A DNA stretch of 64,000 bases from contig NZ_JAERQF010000005.1 of NCBI RefSeq assembly GCF_016734815.1, positions 144,980-208,979 of the forward strand, given 5' to 3'. The position numbers and the translations under genes were made by a program. Position 1 is the stretch's first letter, and the number at the start of each line of letters is the position of its first letter. A model generated the notes under the pieces. The model had not been told where the DNA came from, ran no database searches, and saw only the letters and a program-made list of their open reading frames with translations. Positions 23,123 through 32,559 of this stretch are shown here, in pieces. Origin of the DNA: Hymenobacter rubidus (GTDB taxonomy: Bacteria > Bacteroidota > Bacteroidia > Cytophagales > Hymenobacteraceae).

Positions 23123-24400
23123 ATGCTGCTCCTTCAAAACGCCCGCATCGCCGCCGAAAACTCACCCGAACTTGTCGAGAGCGATGTCTTGATTGTCGAG
23201 GGAATTATTCAAAAAATTGGTCCCAAACTGGCCGTCCCCGAGGGAACCCGCGTCATCGACGCCCGCGGCCGGGTGCTGATGCCCGGCATGTTTGATGCCC
23301 ACGTCCACTTTCGCGCCCCTGGCTTTGAGAACAAGGAAACCATCACCACGGGCAGCGAAGCGGCCATCAACGGCGGCATCACCGGCGTGGTGATGATGCC
23401 CAACACCCGCCCGGCCCTCGACTCGGCCACCGCCGTGGCCACCGTGCTGGAAAACGCCAAGCACCGGTCCCGCATTCCGGTGTACACTTCCGGCTGCGTG
23501 ACGAAGAACCGCGAAGGCAAGGAGCTGGCCGAAATTGAGGGCATGCACGGGCTGGGCGTGAAAATGCTCACCGACGACGGCGACACCACCCACGACCCGG
23601 CGGTGCTGCTGCGGGCCATGCAGTACGCCACCGAGTTTGGGATGTTTTTTGCCAGCCACTGCGAGGTGCCGGAACTGGCCGGGCCGCGCGCCCTCAACGA
23701 AGGCGTGATGAGCTACCGGCTCGGCATCAAGGGCTCGCCGGCGTGCGCCGAGGAAATCATCATCGACCGCGACATCCGCCTGGCCCACGCGGCGGGCGCG
23801 CACATTCACATCCAGCACGTGTCGAGCAAGCTCGGGATGGAAACCATTCGCTGGTGGAAATCGCGCGGCGACGTGAAGGTGACGGCCGAAGTGGCCCCGC
23901 ACCACCTGATGTTCACCGACGAGCACATCGGCGACTACGACACCAACTACAAAATGAACCCGCCGCTGCGCACGCAGGCCGACTGCGACGCCTTGCTCGC
24001 AGGCCTCAAAGAGGGCGTGTTCGACCTCATTGCCACCGACCACGCGCCGCACACGCCGTTTGAGAAAGCCCAGGATTTCATCAGCGCGCCCAACGGCATC
24101 ACCGGTCTCGATACGGCGCTGGTGTCGCTCTACCACCATTTCGTGGAGCCCGGCAAGTTTGGCTGGGACCTGGTGGTGAAGCGCTATTCGGCCGAGCCCC
24201 GGCGCCTGATGGGCCTGCCCGTCCCCACCATCGAAGTGGGCCAGCCAGCCGAGTGCGTTTTGTTCGATACCGGGGCGGAAACCACCTTCACGCGGGAATT
24301 CATGAAATCCAAATCCCAAAACACCCCCTTCATCGACCAGACCTTGAAGGGCCGGGTGGATTTGGTGGTGTTGGGCACGGAAATTCTGCTGGAGCGCTAA
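23123..24400 (+). CDS. pyrC: Dihydroorotase (class I)
   Basis: 425 residues from ATG 23123; an in-frame TTG at 23096 is rejected. Interconverts N-carbamoyl-aspartate and dihydroorotate, the step after PyrB. A zinc amidohydrolase with PGMFDAHVHFRAPG (first zinc ligands), GITGVVMMPNTRP, MLTDDGD, the His ligands in ASHCE and HIQHVSS, and ATDHAPH near 304, typical of class I. The second zinc-bridging residue is in the Asp-containing VKMLTDDGD region rather than a class II lysine. Starts 0.2 kb after pyrB on the same strand with a palindrome between, so it may be transcribed separately. Confidence 0.95.
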   Translation: MLLLQNARIAAENSPELVESDVLIVEGIIQKIGPKLAVPEGTRVIDARGRVLMPGMFDAHVHFRAPGFENKETITTGSEAAINGGITGVVMMPNTRPALDSATAVATVLENAKHRSRIPVYTSGCVTKNREGKELAEIEGMHGLGVKMLTDDGDTTHDPAVLLRAMQYATEFGMFFASHCEVPELAGPRALNEGVMSYRLGIKGSPACAEEIIIDRDIRLAHAAGAHIHIQHVSSKLGMETIRWWKSRGDVKVTAEVAPHHLMFTDEHIGDYDTNYKMNPPLRTQADCDALLAGLKEGVFDLIATDHAPHTPFEKAQDFISAPNGITGLDTALVSLYHHFVEPGKFGWDLVVKRYSAEPRRLMGLPVPTIEVGQPAECVLFDTGAETTFTREFMKSKSQNTPFIDQTLKGRVDLVVLGTEILLER

Positions 24401-24430
24401 TTGGTGACGAAAAGCAAAGCATTAACTAAG

Positions 24431-24465
24431 AACGTCATGCTTCGGCTGCGCTCAGCATGACGACC
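24431..24465. repeat. Single arm of repeat R1
   Basis: CGTCATGCTTCGGCTGCGC followed by TCAGCATGACG. A shortened R1 with both ends but no centre; it forms a small hairpin between pyrC and purE. Confidence 0.7.
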
Positions 24466-24476
24466 AAGTAATTTCA

Positions 24477-24980
24477 ATGAACACTACTTCCTCCGATAAG
24501 CCGCTTATCGGCGTGGTGATGGGCTCCAGCAGCGACTGGGACACCATGCAGCACGCCGTGCAGATTCTCACGCAGTTTGGCGTGGCCCACGAAGCGCGCG
24601 TGGTGTCGGCCCACCGCATGCCCGACGACTTGTTTGCCTACGCCGAACAGGCAGGCCCGCGCGGCTTGCAGGCCATCATTGCGGGCGCGGGCGGGGCCGC
24701 CCACCTGCCCGGAATGCTGGCCGCCAAAACGACGGTGCCCGTGCTGGGCGTGCCGGTGGCCAGTCGCCACTTGCAAGGAGTCGACTCGCTGCACAGCATC
24801 GTGCAGATGCCCAAAGGGATACCCGTGGCCACGTTTGCCATTGGCACGGCCGGGGCGGCCAATGCCGCGCTGTTTGCCGTGGGCCAGCTGGCCTTGCACG
24901 ACCCGGCCCTGGCGACCAAGCTGCAGGCGTTTCGCGCCGAACAAACCGAAGCCGCCCGCGCCATGACGCTGCCCATATGA
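24477..24980 (+). CDS. purE: N5-CAIR mutase
   Basis: 167 residues. Class I PurE converts N5-carboxyaminoimidazole ribonucleotide to 4-carboxyaminoimidazole ribonucleotide in purine synthesis; octameric and cytoplasmic. Visible motifs: [14 protein letters not shown] at the N-terminus, [18 protein letters not shown] with the catalytic histidine, [14 protein letters not shown], and [24 protein letters not shown]. Normal length. Its stop overlaps the purK start by 4 bp (ATGA), so the two are translationally coupled and act on consecutive steps. Confidence 0.96.
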   Translation: MNTTSSDKPLIGVVMGSSSDWDTMQHAVQILTQFGVAHEARVVSAHRMPDDLFAYAEQAGPRGLQAIIAGAGGAAHLPGMLAAKTTVPVLGVPVASRHLQGVDSLHSIVQMPKGIPVATFAIGTAGAANAALFAVGQLALHDPALATKLQAFRAEQTEAARAMTLPI

Positions 24981-26227
24981 GCGCCGACGGTCACCTTGCA
25001 GCCCTTGCCCCGGTTTTTCCAGGCACGGTGGACGCCGCTGGCCAGCGGGCCACGCTGGGCGTGGTGGGGGGCGGCCAACTGGGCCGGATGTTTGTGCACG
25101 CCGCCCAGCGCCTGGGCTATTTCACCGCCGTGCTGGAACCCGACGCGCAAAGTCCCGCCGGGCTGGTGAGCCACCACCACATCCAGGCCGACTATGACGA
25201 CCCGGCCGGGCTGGCCCAGCTGGCCGGGCTGTGCCAGGCCATCACCACCGAGTTTGAAAACGTGCCGGCCCAGGCCCTGCAAACGCTGGCGCAGGCCCGC
25301 CCCGTGGCGCCCGGCGCGGCCGTGGTGGGCATTGCCCAAAACCGCATCGAGGAGAAAGCCCACTTCGTGGCTTGCGCTGGCCTGTCGGGGGTGACCTGCG
25401 CGCCCTACGCGGTGCTGGAAACGCCGGCCCAGCTGCAAACTATTCAGGCCGACCGGGCGGATTTGCTGCCCGGCATCCTGAAAACCGCGCGCCTGGGCTA
25501 CGACGGCAAAGGCCAGCTCCGCGTCAGGACCGCCCAAGAGCTGGCCGCCGCCTGGGCGGAGCTGGGCAGCGTGGCCTGCGTGCTGGAAAAGATGTTGCCG
25601 CTCACCGCCGAGTGTTCGGTGCTGGTGGCGCGCGGCTGGGATGGAGAAGTCGTCAGCTTTGCCCCGCAGCGCAACGTGCACGTCGCGGGCATTCTGGCCG
25701 TGACCCACGCCTACGCAGGCAATATGCCGCCGGCCCTGGCCGACCGGGCCCGCGCCGCGGCCGTTTCCATCGCGCAGCACCTCGGATACGTGGGGGTGCT
25801 GTGCGTCGAATTCTTCGTGGTGGAAGACGGCAGCGACCACGGGGGGCTGGTGGTCAACGAAATGGCTCCGCGTCCGCACAACAGCGGCCACTACACCCTA
25901 GACGCCTGCGACGCGTCGCAGTTCGACCTGCAAGTGTATGCCATGACGGGCCTGCCCTTGCCGCAGCCGCGCCAGCACTCCCCGGCCATCATGCTCAACC
26001 TGTTGGGCGACGTGTGGTTCGACGCCGAGGGCCAGCCGCGGCAGCCGGACTGGCGCAGCGTGCTGCGCCAGCCGGGCACGCACCTGCATTTGTATGGCAA
26101 GGAGCACGCACGCCCCGGCCGCAAGATGGGCCACCTGACCATCACCGGTCCGGATGTCGCCCGTGTCAAAACCGTGGCGCGCCGTGTCGCGGACTTGCTC
26201 GGCTTGCCGGGGCTGGACGCTAGTTAG
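24977..26227 (+). CDS. purK: N5-CAIR synthase (ATP-grasp)
   Basis: 416 residues. PurK uses ATP and bicarbonate to carboxylate aminoimidazole ribonucleotide; PurE next door uses the product. Seen: [22 protein letters not shown] (preATP-grasp), [12 protein letters not shown], the ATP-binding [13 protein letters not shown], the metal-binding GVLCVEFFV...[15 protein letters not shown], and the C-terminal [19 protein letters not shown]. The first 26 residues before [11 protein letters not shown] are longer than usual; a later start is not excluded but the ATGA overlap favours this one. Confidence 0.95.
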   Translation: MSADGHLAALAPVFPGTVDAAGQRATLGVVGGGQLGRMFVHAAQRLGYFTAVLEPDAQSPAGLVSHHHIQADYDDPAGLAQLAGLCQAITTEFENVPAQALQTLAQARPVAPGAAVVGIAQNRIEEKAHFVACAGLSGVTCAPYAVLETPAQLQTIQADRADLLPGILKTARLGYDGKGQLRVRTAQELAAAWAELGSVACVLEKMLPLTAECSVLVARGWDGEVVSFAPQRNVHVAGILAVTHAYAGNMPPALADRARAAAVSIAQHLGYVGVLCVEFFVVEDGSDHGGLVVNEMAPRPHNSGHYTLDACDASQFDLQVYAMTGLPLPQPRQHSPAIMLNLLGDVWFDAEGQPRQPDWRSVLRQPGTHLHLYGKEHARPGRKMGHLTITGPDVARVKTVARRVADLLGLPGLDAS

Positions 26228-26434
26228 CCACCGTTTCGGCTACGGAACAAGCGGATATCTGCTGCTCTGTGTGCTGCTGGCTTAGGCCTAAGCCAACGCA
26301 GATGCAGCCTTTAGCCTGAGCCATTGCTGATTGATGCCGGCGTGGTTTCTCATCGCGCTCAGTTCACAAAAAGGAGCTAATAAGCACACAATGCCGACTA
26401 AAATAACAGAGGGCAGATGTTCCATAAAACAGGG
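26228..26434. other. Spacer between purK and the insertion sequence
   Basis: 207 bp without a gene or recognisable repeat; no clear hairpin terminator for purK. The sequence directly left of the insertion sequence does not repeat on the right, so no target-site duplication is visible. Confidence 0.5.
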
Positions 26435-28047
26435 GTGGCTGTTGCAGAACTCGGGTTCGTAAAGGGAAGATGCAAGGCAAGAAGCTGTTTCTCGACAAAG
26501 AGGTGGTTCGCTTTCGGCTCAGTGAGCGGGTACCGCCGCATAATTTGTATCGCCGACTGGCGGAGCTGGTCGACTGGACGTTTCTTTACGAACAGACCCG
26601 GGGTCTTTACAGCCCCACCGGGCAGCCTTCGCTCGACCCGGTGGTGTTCTTCAAGCTGGTGCTCGTCGGGCGGCTGGAAAACCTGGTCAGCGACCGCCGC
26701 CTCGTCGAGCACTGCGCCCTGCGGCTCGACATCCTGCTGTTTTTGGGCTACGAGGTGGACGAAGAGCTGCCCTGGCACTCGACCATCAGCCGTACCCGCC
26801 AGCTGTTTCCGGCTTCCGTGTTCGAGCGCCTGTTCGACCACGTCTTCGCCCAGTGCGTGGCCCGCGGCCTGGTGGCCGGCGACACGCAGGCCGTCGACTC
26901 GGCGCCGGTTAAGGCCAATGCCTCCTTGGAAACCGTGCGGGAAAAGCGGCCAACGGGTACCCATGGCCCCGTGCTGGCCACGGGCGCGCCGGCTGCCCCG
27001 GTATTGGCCGCCTCGGTGGTGACGGCGCCCGCCCACCAATTACGCAACCTGGCAGCTCACCAGGCCCGGCTCGCTGCCCACTCCAGCGTGCCCGGCGCGC
27101 AGCACGAGAAAGCCCGCTTGTTCAGTAACAAGACCCACTACAGTCCCACCGACCCCGACGCGCGCATCTCCGTCAAGCCCGGCAAAGCCCGGGCCCTGAA
27201 CTACCTCTGTAGCCTGGCGGTGGACACCGCAAAAGGCGTTATTAGCCACGTGCAGGCCGATTTTGCGGATAGCCGCGACCGCCTCCACTTGCCTCGGCTG
27301 CTCCGTGGCCTGCAGCAGCGCTTGCGCACGAACGAGCTGCCCCTGCGCCACCTGCTGGCCGATGCGGGCTACGCCAACGGCGCCAACTACGCCTTGCTCG
27401 AAGCCCAGCGTATCACGGCCTGGATACCGGTGGTTGGCCCATACAAGCCGGAAATTGAAGGGTTTACCTACGACCGCGCCACCGACTCTTTTACCTGCAT
27501 GGAAGGCAAGCCGCTCCCCTTTCAGAAGGTCGACACGAACCAGGACGGCGGCTGGCACAAGATTTACTGGGCCACCTGCTCAGACTGCCCGCAATGCCCG
27601 CGTAAACCGACCTGCGCGCCAAAGGCCCGGCGCAAGCAAATCAACCGCACGATTTACGACGCGGCCTACCGCCGGGCCTGGCTGCGGCAGCACACCCGGC
27701 GCGGGCAAGGAAAACGCCGCCTCCGCCAAGGCACGGTCGAACCCGTGTTTGGCCACCTGATTCACCACTACGGCTTGCGCCGGATGAACGTGCGCGGCCA
27801 CGCCGGTGCCCACAAAACCATGCTGCTGACGGCCGTGGCTTACAACCTAAAAAAGCTACTCAAGCACCGGCCCCAACGGCAAATCAGCGCGGCGATGGTG
27901 CTGGCACGGCCCCTGCTGGCTGCCCAGAGGCCCCGCAAGCGACACAAGCGCCAGACCCCGACGGCCACCGATACTGCCGCCACGCACGCTTCGGTCCCGC
28001 ACTTCGTGGCCAGCGCAACCGCCTAAACCGAGTTCTGCAACAGCCAC
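26435..28047. mobile_element. IS1182-family insertion sequence
   Basis: 1613 bp bounded by perfect 20-bp terminal inverted repeats, GTGGCTGTTGCAGAACTCGG at 26435-26454 and its complement at 28028-28047. It carries one intact transposase gene on the plus strand. Flanking bases show no obvious target duplication. It sits between purK and a decayed nuclease gene and does not interrupt a recognisable gene. Confidence 0.92.
26470..28026 (+). CDS. IS1182 family transposase
   Basis: 518 residues. The N-terminal DUF772-type region (VPPHNLYRRLAELVDWTFLY, PSLDPVVFFKLVLVGRLENL) and the catalytic DDE triad are intact: Asp in GDTQAVDSAPVKAN, Asp in HLLADAGYANGANY, Glu in GTVEPVFGHLIHHYGLRRM. A Cys cluster (CSDCPQCPRKPTC) lies between the second and third acids, as in other IS1182 transposases. 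It starts 15 bp inside the left inverted repeat and ends one base before the right one. It looks active. Confidence 0.94.
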   Translation: MQGKKLFLDKEVVRFRLSERVPPHNLYRRLAELVDWTFLYEQTRGLYSPTGQPSLDPVVFFKLVLVGRLENLVSDRRLVEHCALRLDILLFLGYEVDEELPWHSTISRTRQLFPASVFERLFDHVFAQCVARGLVAGDTQAVDSAPVKANASLETVREKRPTGTHGPVLATGAPAAPVLAASVVTAPAHQLRNLAAHQARLAAHSSVPGAQHEKARLFSNKTHYSPTDPDARISVKPGKARALNYLCSLAVDTAKGVISHVQADFADSRDRLHLPRLLRGLQQRLRTNELPLRHLLADAGYANGANYALLEAQRITAWIPVVGPYKPEIEGFTYDRATDSFTCMEGKPLPFQKVDTNQDGGWHKIYWATCSDCPQCPRKPTCAPKARRKQINRTIYDAAYRRAWLRQHTRRGQGKRRLRQGTVEPVFGHLIHHYGLRRMNVRGHAGAHKTMLLTAVAYNLKKLLKHRPQRQISAAMVLARPLLAAQRPRKRHKRQTPTATDTAATHASVPHFVASATA

Positions 28048-28057
28048 GGTGATTCAA

Positions 28058-28105
28058 GTTATAGCGGTTCCGGGGTTGGTGTACCGTAGCGCGAAACCGC
28101 TCTAG
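28058..28105. repeat. Dispersed repeat, family R4
   Basis: TAGCGGTTCCGGGGTTGG, TGTACCGTAGCGCGAA, then ACCGCTCTA; related to 3318-3365. Arms AGCGGTT and AACCGCT can pair. It begins 11 bp outside the insertion sequence. Confidence 0.55.
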
Positions 28106-28298
28106 CCAGTCACCTTTCAAATCAGCTTTCTTTTTGAAAGCTTTCCGATACCCTGCTCAAAGTCCACGAAAATGCAGTTTTTGGGCTTTCTTTTCAGCTA
28201 GTGATTGGAAAAAAAGTTGCCAGTGTGATGCCGTTTAATGTGCTATATCTTTCGTTTTCTGGGAAGCCCATAAATTAGATAGGTTGTATTGACGTGGT

Positions 28299-28659
28299 TC
28301 ACAGCCCAGAGCACCGCTCCGGCCGCTGGAGCAGCCACAGCGCCGGCCCCACAGAGCGGCGCACGCCGTAGTGGTCGCCGCTGAGCCTGCCGAAGTTGTG
28401 GGCCAGGCGCACGCGGTAGTCGGCGTCAATCCGGAACAGTTGGCGGCCGTGAACAGCGCCGGGGTGCCCAGTTCGGTGCAAATGGCTTGAAGTGCCCCGA
28501 TGAGTTCGGGCGTAACTGCGATGCGGTTGCCCTGAACGGAGCTGGCGGCGATGCCTTCGAGCACGTCCAGCAACAGGGTGGGCTTGGGGGCGCTTCGCCA
28601 TGCTGGCGCCTGATGGCCATGCACAGGTGCTGGAAACGACGGAGGCAGGTGGCAGGCAT
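28299..28659 (-). pseudogene. Decayed N-terminal part of an HNH restriction-endonuclease-like gene
   Basis: Spliced by eye across two frameshifts, the minus strand encodes CLRRFQHLCMAIRRQHGEAP, KPTLLLDVLEGIAAS, NRIAVTPELIGALQAI, then RIDADYRVRLAHNF and VGPALWLLQRPE. This order matches the N-terminal region of bacterial HNH restriction endonucleases that recognise modified DNA (KPxLLLAVL, then NRIxLTxEL). The first frameshift is at a run of C near 28590, the second near 28440. The catalytic HNH domain is absent. Everything around it is non-coding and AT-rich (28106-28298). Confidence 0.6.
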
Positions 28660-28854
28660 GAGGGTACAGGTAGAAGGGGGTAGAGAACGCAAAAAGGTGC
28701 GCCAGGCTTCTTTTTTAGGGTTAATGAACTGCTAAAAGTGGCCGATTTTGCAGCGTTGAATACCGCAATCGATACCGATGCCCAGAACAGTGCAGGATGG
28801 TGTCGGAAAATGGGACGGGTAAGTTCGTGTCCTAATCATTTCCCATCCCGTACT

Positions 28855-31800
28855 ATGTTCAAACACTACTTACTAGCCTTGCTGCTGGCCATGAGCTTTG
28901 GCCCGGCGCTTGCCGTTAAATACTACGTGGCCCCGACGGGCAACGACACCAATCCCGGCACCATTACGGCCCCCTTCCTCACCATTCAGCGGGCCCAAAC
29001 GGCGGTGTCGGCCGGCGACACGGTGTGGGTGCGCGGCGGCACGTATATGATGACTAACGCGAACATCTCGGGACATTCCACGGCCGCCGCGGGTTCCTAC
29101 GCCTACATCACCTACCTGACGAAAAGCGGCACGGCGGGGGCGCGCATCAACTACTGGGCCTACCCCGGCGAGCAGCCCGTGTTCAACTACGCCAACGTCG
29201 ACCCCAGCATCAACGATACCAATACAACGGCCAACCCCGGCGCCGTGCCGCCCCCGTACCGCCTCAGCGCGTTTGAGGTAACGGGCGGCTACATCCACAT
29301 TCGCGGGCTGGAAATTGTGGGGCTGCGGGTGCCGCTGGTGGGTACTACCGTTAATACGCTGTCCATTTGCGTGTCGCAGAGCGGGGCAACGGGCAATAAC
29401 ATCTTCGAGCGGCTGAGCATGCACGACGGGCAGGCCATCGGCTTCTACATGACGCGCGGGGGCAATACCCTGGTGCTAAACTGCGACGCCTACCGCAACA
29501 ACGACAACGTGAACGTGAACAACACCACCGGCACCAAAGACGGCGGCAACGTCGACGGCTTCGGGGCCCACGTGAACCAGATTACGTACACCGGCAACGT
29601 GTTTCGCGGCTGCCGCGCCTGGCAAAACAGCGACGACGGCTTCGACTGCATCACCAACAATGCGGCCGTCACGTTCGAGAACTGCTGGGCTTTTTACAAC
29701 GGCTACACGCCGAAATTCGTGAGCCGCGGCGACGGCAACGGCTTCAAGGCCGGGGGGTACGGCACCGGGGCCAACCCCAGCGTGCCCAATCCCATTCCGC
29801 GCAACGTGGTGCAAGGTTGCGTGTCGGTGCGCAACAAGGCGAACGGTTTTTACGCCAACCACCACCTGGGCGGGCTCACCTTCGTCGACAACACGGCCTA
29901 CCGCAACGGGGGCGGCTCGAGCAGCGCCAACTACAACATGCTGAACCGCAGCAATGTCAGCCTGGCGACGAACACCGACGTGGCGGGCTACGGCCACATC
30001 GTCCAGAACAACATCAGCTACAGCCCGGCCGTGGCAGGCGCCGACCTTACCAACTGCGACCCAACCACGAGCACCGTTGACCACAACACTTTTGCACCCA
30101 ACAGCGTGGGCGTGACGGTGAGCCCCAGCGACTTTCTTAGCATTGATACCACCCTGCTGCGGTCCCCGCGCCAGGCCGACGGCAGTCTGCCCATCATTCA
30201 GACGCTGCGCCTGGCGGGCGGCAGCGCCCTCATCGACGCGGGCACCACGGCCAACTACCCCACCAACTTCACCTACACCGGCAGCGCCCCCGACGTGGGC
30301 GCCTACGAGTACGCCAACCTGTGGACCGGCGCATTGAGCACCGACTGGCTGACGGGGGGTAACTGGACTGGCGGCGTGCCGGTGGCTACCCTCGATGCGC
30401 TGGTTCCGAGCGTGGGCGTCACCCGTTTCCCAACGGTGAGCACCGGCGCGGCCGTGGCCCGCGCCCTGGTCGTGAGCGGCGGGGCCTCGCTCACGCAGAG
30501 CGGCGGCACCCTGAGTTTGACGGGCAACCTGACCAACAATGGCACCTGGACGGCCACCGGCGGCACCCTGGCCACCACCGGCAGCGCCAGTCAAACGCTG
30601 GGTGGCAGCAGCCCACTGCTGGTGCAAAACCTCACCATCGGCGCCGCCGGAGCGGGGCTGGGCACACCCACCCGCTTCCGGGGCGTGCTCACGCTGCTGG
30701 GCAACCTCACCACCAACGGCCAGCCGCTGACCCTGCTTTCCAGCGTGAGCGGCGGCGTAGCCACCGACGGGCTGGTGGTGAACAGCGGCGGCCTGGTGGT
30801 GGGCGCGGCCACGGTGCAGCGCGCCATCGACCCGAGCGGCAATGCCGGGCTCGGCTACCGCCAGTACGCCGCGCCGGTGAGCAACACCACCGTGGCTGAC
30901 CTGGCCACCACCGCCACCGGCGGCAGCTTCACGCCCGTGGTAAACCCGGCCTACAACTCGGCCGCCAACCCCGGCGCCGTGCAGCTTTTCCCCACTGTGT
31001 ACGGCTACGACGACAGCCGCTTGGGCCTCACCAACACCATGAGCAGCTTCGACAAAGGCTGGTTCTCGCCCGCCGCGCTGACCGATGCGCTGGCCGTGGG
31101 CCGGGGCTACACCGTCAACATTGGCGCCACCGAGCTGGTCGATTTCCAGGGCACCCTCACCAACGGCGACCAGCCGCTGAGCCTGACCAGCAGCCGCCCC
31201 AGCTACCCCGATGGCGGCTGGCAGCTGCTGGGCAACCCCTACCCAGCGCCGCTCGACTACACGCTGGTGGCACCCGGCGACCGCCAGGGCCTGGAAGATG
31301 CCCTCTACGTGTTCGGCAGCAGCGCGCAGTACGCGGGGCAGTACCGCACCTACCTCAACAGCATCGGCAACTCGGTTCTGCCCGTGGGGCAGGCGTTTTT
31401 CGTCCGCGCGGCGGCCGGTCAGTCGTCGGCCAGCTTCACCTTCCGCAACAGCCAGCGCCTGACCGTGCCCAACGGCACCACCTTCCAGCGCACCACGACC
31501 GAAACCCGGCCCCTGGTGCAGCTTACCTTGCAGGGCGTAGGCCGTCCGCTGGTAGACGAGGCCACCGTGTACTTCCAGAACGGCGCCACCGTCGGTTTCG
31601 AAGCGGCTTATGATGCCGAGAAGCTGCCCAACCCTTCGGGCCTCAACCTTTCCACCAGCCTGCCCGGCCACTTCCTCAGCATCGATGGCCAGCCCCTCCT
31701 GGGCACGGCCCAGCGCGTGGTGCCGCTGGCGGTGGGCGTGCCGCAGGCCGGCACCTACACCTTCACAGCCAGCCAGCTGCTGAACCTGGGCACTACCGCT

Positions 31801-32205
31801 GTGTATTTGCGCGACCTGCAGCTCGGCACCCTCACCAACCTTACCCAGCAGCCCGCCTACCAGTTCACCATAACCAATGCCGCAACGCTCAATACCACGC
31901 GGTTTGAGCTGGTGTTCTCGGCGCAGTCGGTGCTGGCAGTCGCATCGGGGGCGTTGGCCCAGCAGGTGGCGCTATACCCCAACCCGGCTCAGCACCAGGT
32001 CGCCATCGAACTGCCGCTCAGCCTGCGCGGCAGGTCGGTAACGGCTTCTTTGGTCGATGCCCTGGGCCGGGTAGTGCGCCAGCAGACGCTAGCCGCCGGG
32101 CAGGTCACCCACACGCTGCCGTTGCTCAACGTAGCGCCCGGCCTCTACTCCCTGCGTCTGAATACGGAAATGGGAGTGGTGGTGAAAAAGCTGATTGTTG
32201 AATAA
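28855..32205 (+). CDS. PL9-type pectate lyase with T9SS sorting domain
   Basis: 1116 residues from ATG 28855; signal peptide 1-20 (ending GPALA). Residues 23-55 begin YYVAPTGNDTNPGTITAPF, the DUF1565 opening of parallel beta-helix lyases. The Pel9A-type calcium site is conserved in spacing: Asp234 (VDGFGAH), Asp260, Asp261 and Asp264 (NSDDGFD), with Lys298 (GNGFKAGG) in the place of the catalytic lysine. Residues about 490-1000 are Thr/Gly-rich linker and beta-sandwich material. The last 80 residues (VALYPNPAQHQVAIELPL ... GLYSLRLNTEMGVVVKKLIVE) are a T9SS type A sorting domain, so the protein is secreted or anchored on the surface. Likely cleaves pectate outside the cell. Confidence 0.9.
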   Translation: MFKHYLLALLLAMSFGPALAVKYYVAPTGNDTNPGTITAPFLTIQRAQTAVSAGDTVWVRGGTYMMTNANISGHSTAAAGSYAYITYLTKSGTAGARINYWAYPGEQPVFNYANVDPSINDTNTTANPGAVPPPYRLSAFEVTGGYIHIRGLEIVGLRVPLVGTTVNTLSICVSQSGATGNNIFERLSMHDGQAIGFYMTRGGNTLVLNCDAYRNNDNVNVNNTTGTKDGGNVDGFGAHVNQITYTGNVFRGCRAWQNSDDGFDCITNNAAVTFENCWAFYNGYTPKFVSRGDGNGFKAGGYGTGANPSVPNPIPRNVVQGCVSVRNKANGFYANHHLGGLTFVDNTAYRNGGGSSSANYNMLNRSNVSLATNTDVAGYGHIVQNNISYSPAVAGADLTNCDPTTSTVDHNTFAPNSVGVTVSPSDFLSIDTTLLRSPRQADGSLPIIQTLRLAGGSALIDAGTTANYPTNFTYTGSAPDVGAYEYANLWTGALSTDWLTGGNWTGGVPVATLDALVPSVGVTRFPTVSTGAAVARALVVSGGASLTQSGGTLSLTGNLTNNGTWTATGGTLATTGSASQTLGGSSPLLVQNLTIGAAGAGLGTPTRFRGVLTLLGNLTTNGQPLTLLSSVSGGVATDGLVVNSGGLVVGAATVQRAIDPSGNAGLGYRQYAAPVSNTTVADLATTATGGSFTPVVNPAYNSAANPGAVQLFPTVYGYDDSRLGLTNTMSSFDKGWFSPAALTDALAVGRGYTVNIGATELVDFQGTLTNGDQPLSLTSSRPSYPDGGWQLLGNPYPAPLDYTLVAPGDRQGLEDALYVFGSSAQYAGQYRTYLNSIGNSVLPVGQAFFVRAAAGQSSASFTFRNSQRLTVPNGTTFQRTTTETRPLVQLTLQGVGRPLVDEATVYFQNGATVGFEAAYDAEKLPNPSGLNLSTSLPGHFLSIDGQPLLGTAQRVVPLAVGVPQAGTYTFTASQLLNLGTTAVYLRDLQLGTLTNLTQQPAYQFTITNAATLNTTRFELVFSAQSVLAVASGALAQQVALYPNPAQHQVAIELPLSLRGRSVTASLVDALGRVVRQQTLAAGQVTHTLPLLNVAPGLYSLRLNTEMGVVVKKLIVE

Positions 32206-32218
32206 GCTTGAAGCTTGA

Positions 32219-32257
32219 GAAAGCCCCGTCGCCAGTCCGGCGACGGGGCTTTTTTGT
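32219..32257 (+). terminator. Intrinsic terminator
   Basis: AAGCCCCGTCGCC-AGT-CCGGCGACGGGGCTT, then six T. Ends the pectate lyase transcript. Confidence 0.9.
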
Positions 32258-32280
32258 TGCAGCGGTTTAAGAAGTAGCCA

Positions 32281-32467
32281 GCCCGTCATGCAGAGCGGAG
32301 CGAAGCATCTCGCTCGCGCAGCCTGTCATCCTGAGCGTAGTGAAGGACCTTATCCTGTTAGCGCCGTTTGAGTTACTGCTAATCGTTCTACGGTGAAAAG
32401 GTCCTTCGCTACGCTCAGGATGACAGGCTGCGCGAGCGAGATGCTTCGCTCCGCTCTGCATGACGGG
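32281..32467. repeat. Large nested palindrome
   Basis: 187-nt near-perfect inverted repeat. Outer arms GCCCGTCATGCAGAGCGGAG and its complement are R1-like; inner arms GTCATCCTGAGCGTAGTG to GAAGGACCTT and their complement form a second element; the centre is about 50 nt. A close relative lies at 49431-49618. No gene in this 354-bp gap. Confidence 0.85.
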
Positions 32468-32559
32468 CTAACTCAGGATGGCCGCTCAATTGGTATTCCT
32501 TCCCGCCATAACCTTTTCCTAACCTCCTGGGTAAGCAAAACCCCGTTAGCTTCGCTCTC

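Noticed and set aside
26428..28055. Target-site duplication of the insertion sequence
   Set aside because: Bases outside the two inverted repeats do not match on comparison; none claimed.
29476..31671. A 731-codon open frame on the minus strand
   Set aside because: Antisense shadow of the PL9 gene; composition of Gly, Ala, Val and His without motifs.
32281..32467. CRISPR-like array
   Set aside because: The repeats are inverted, not direct, without regular spacers; it is a nested palindrome.
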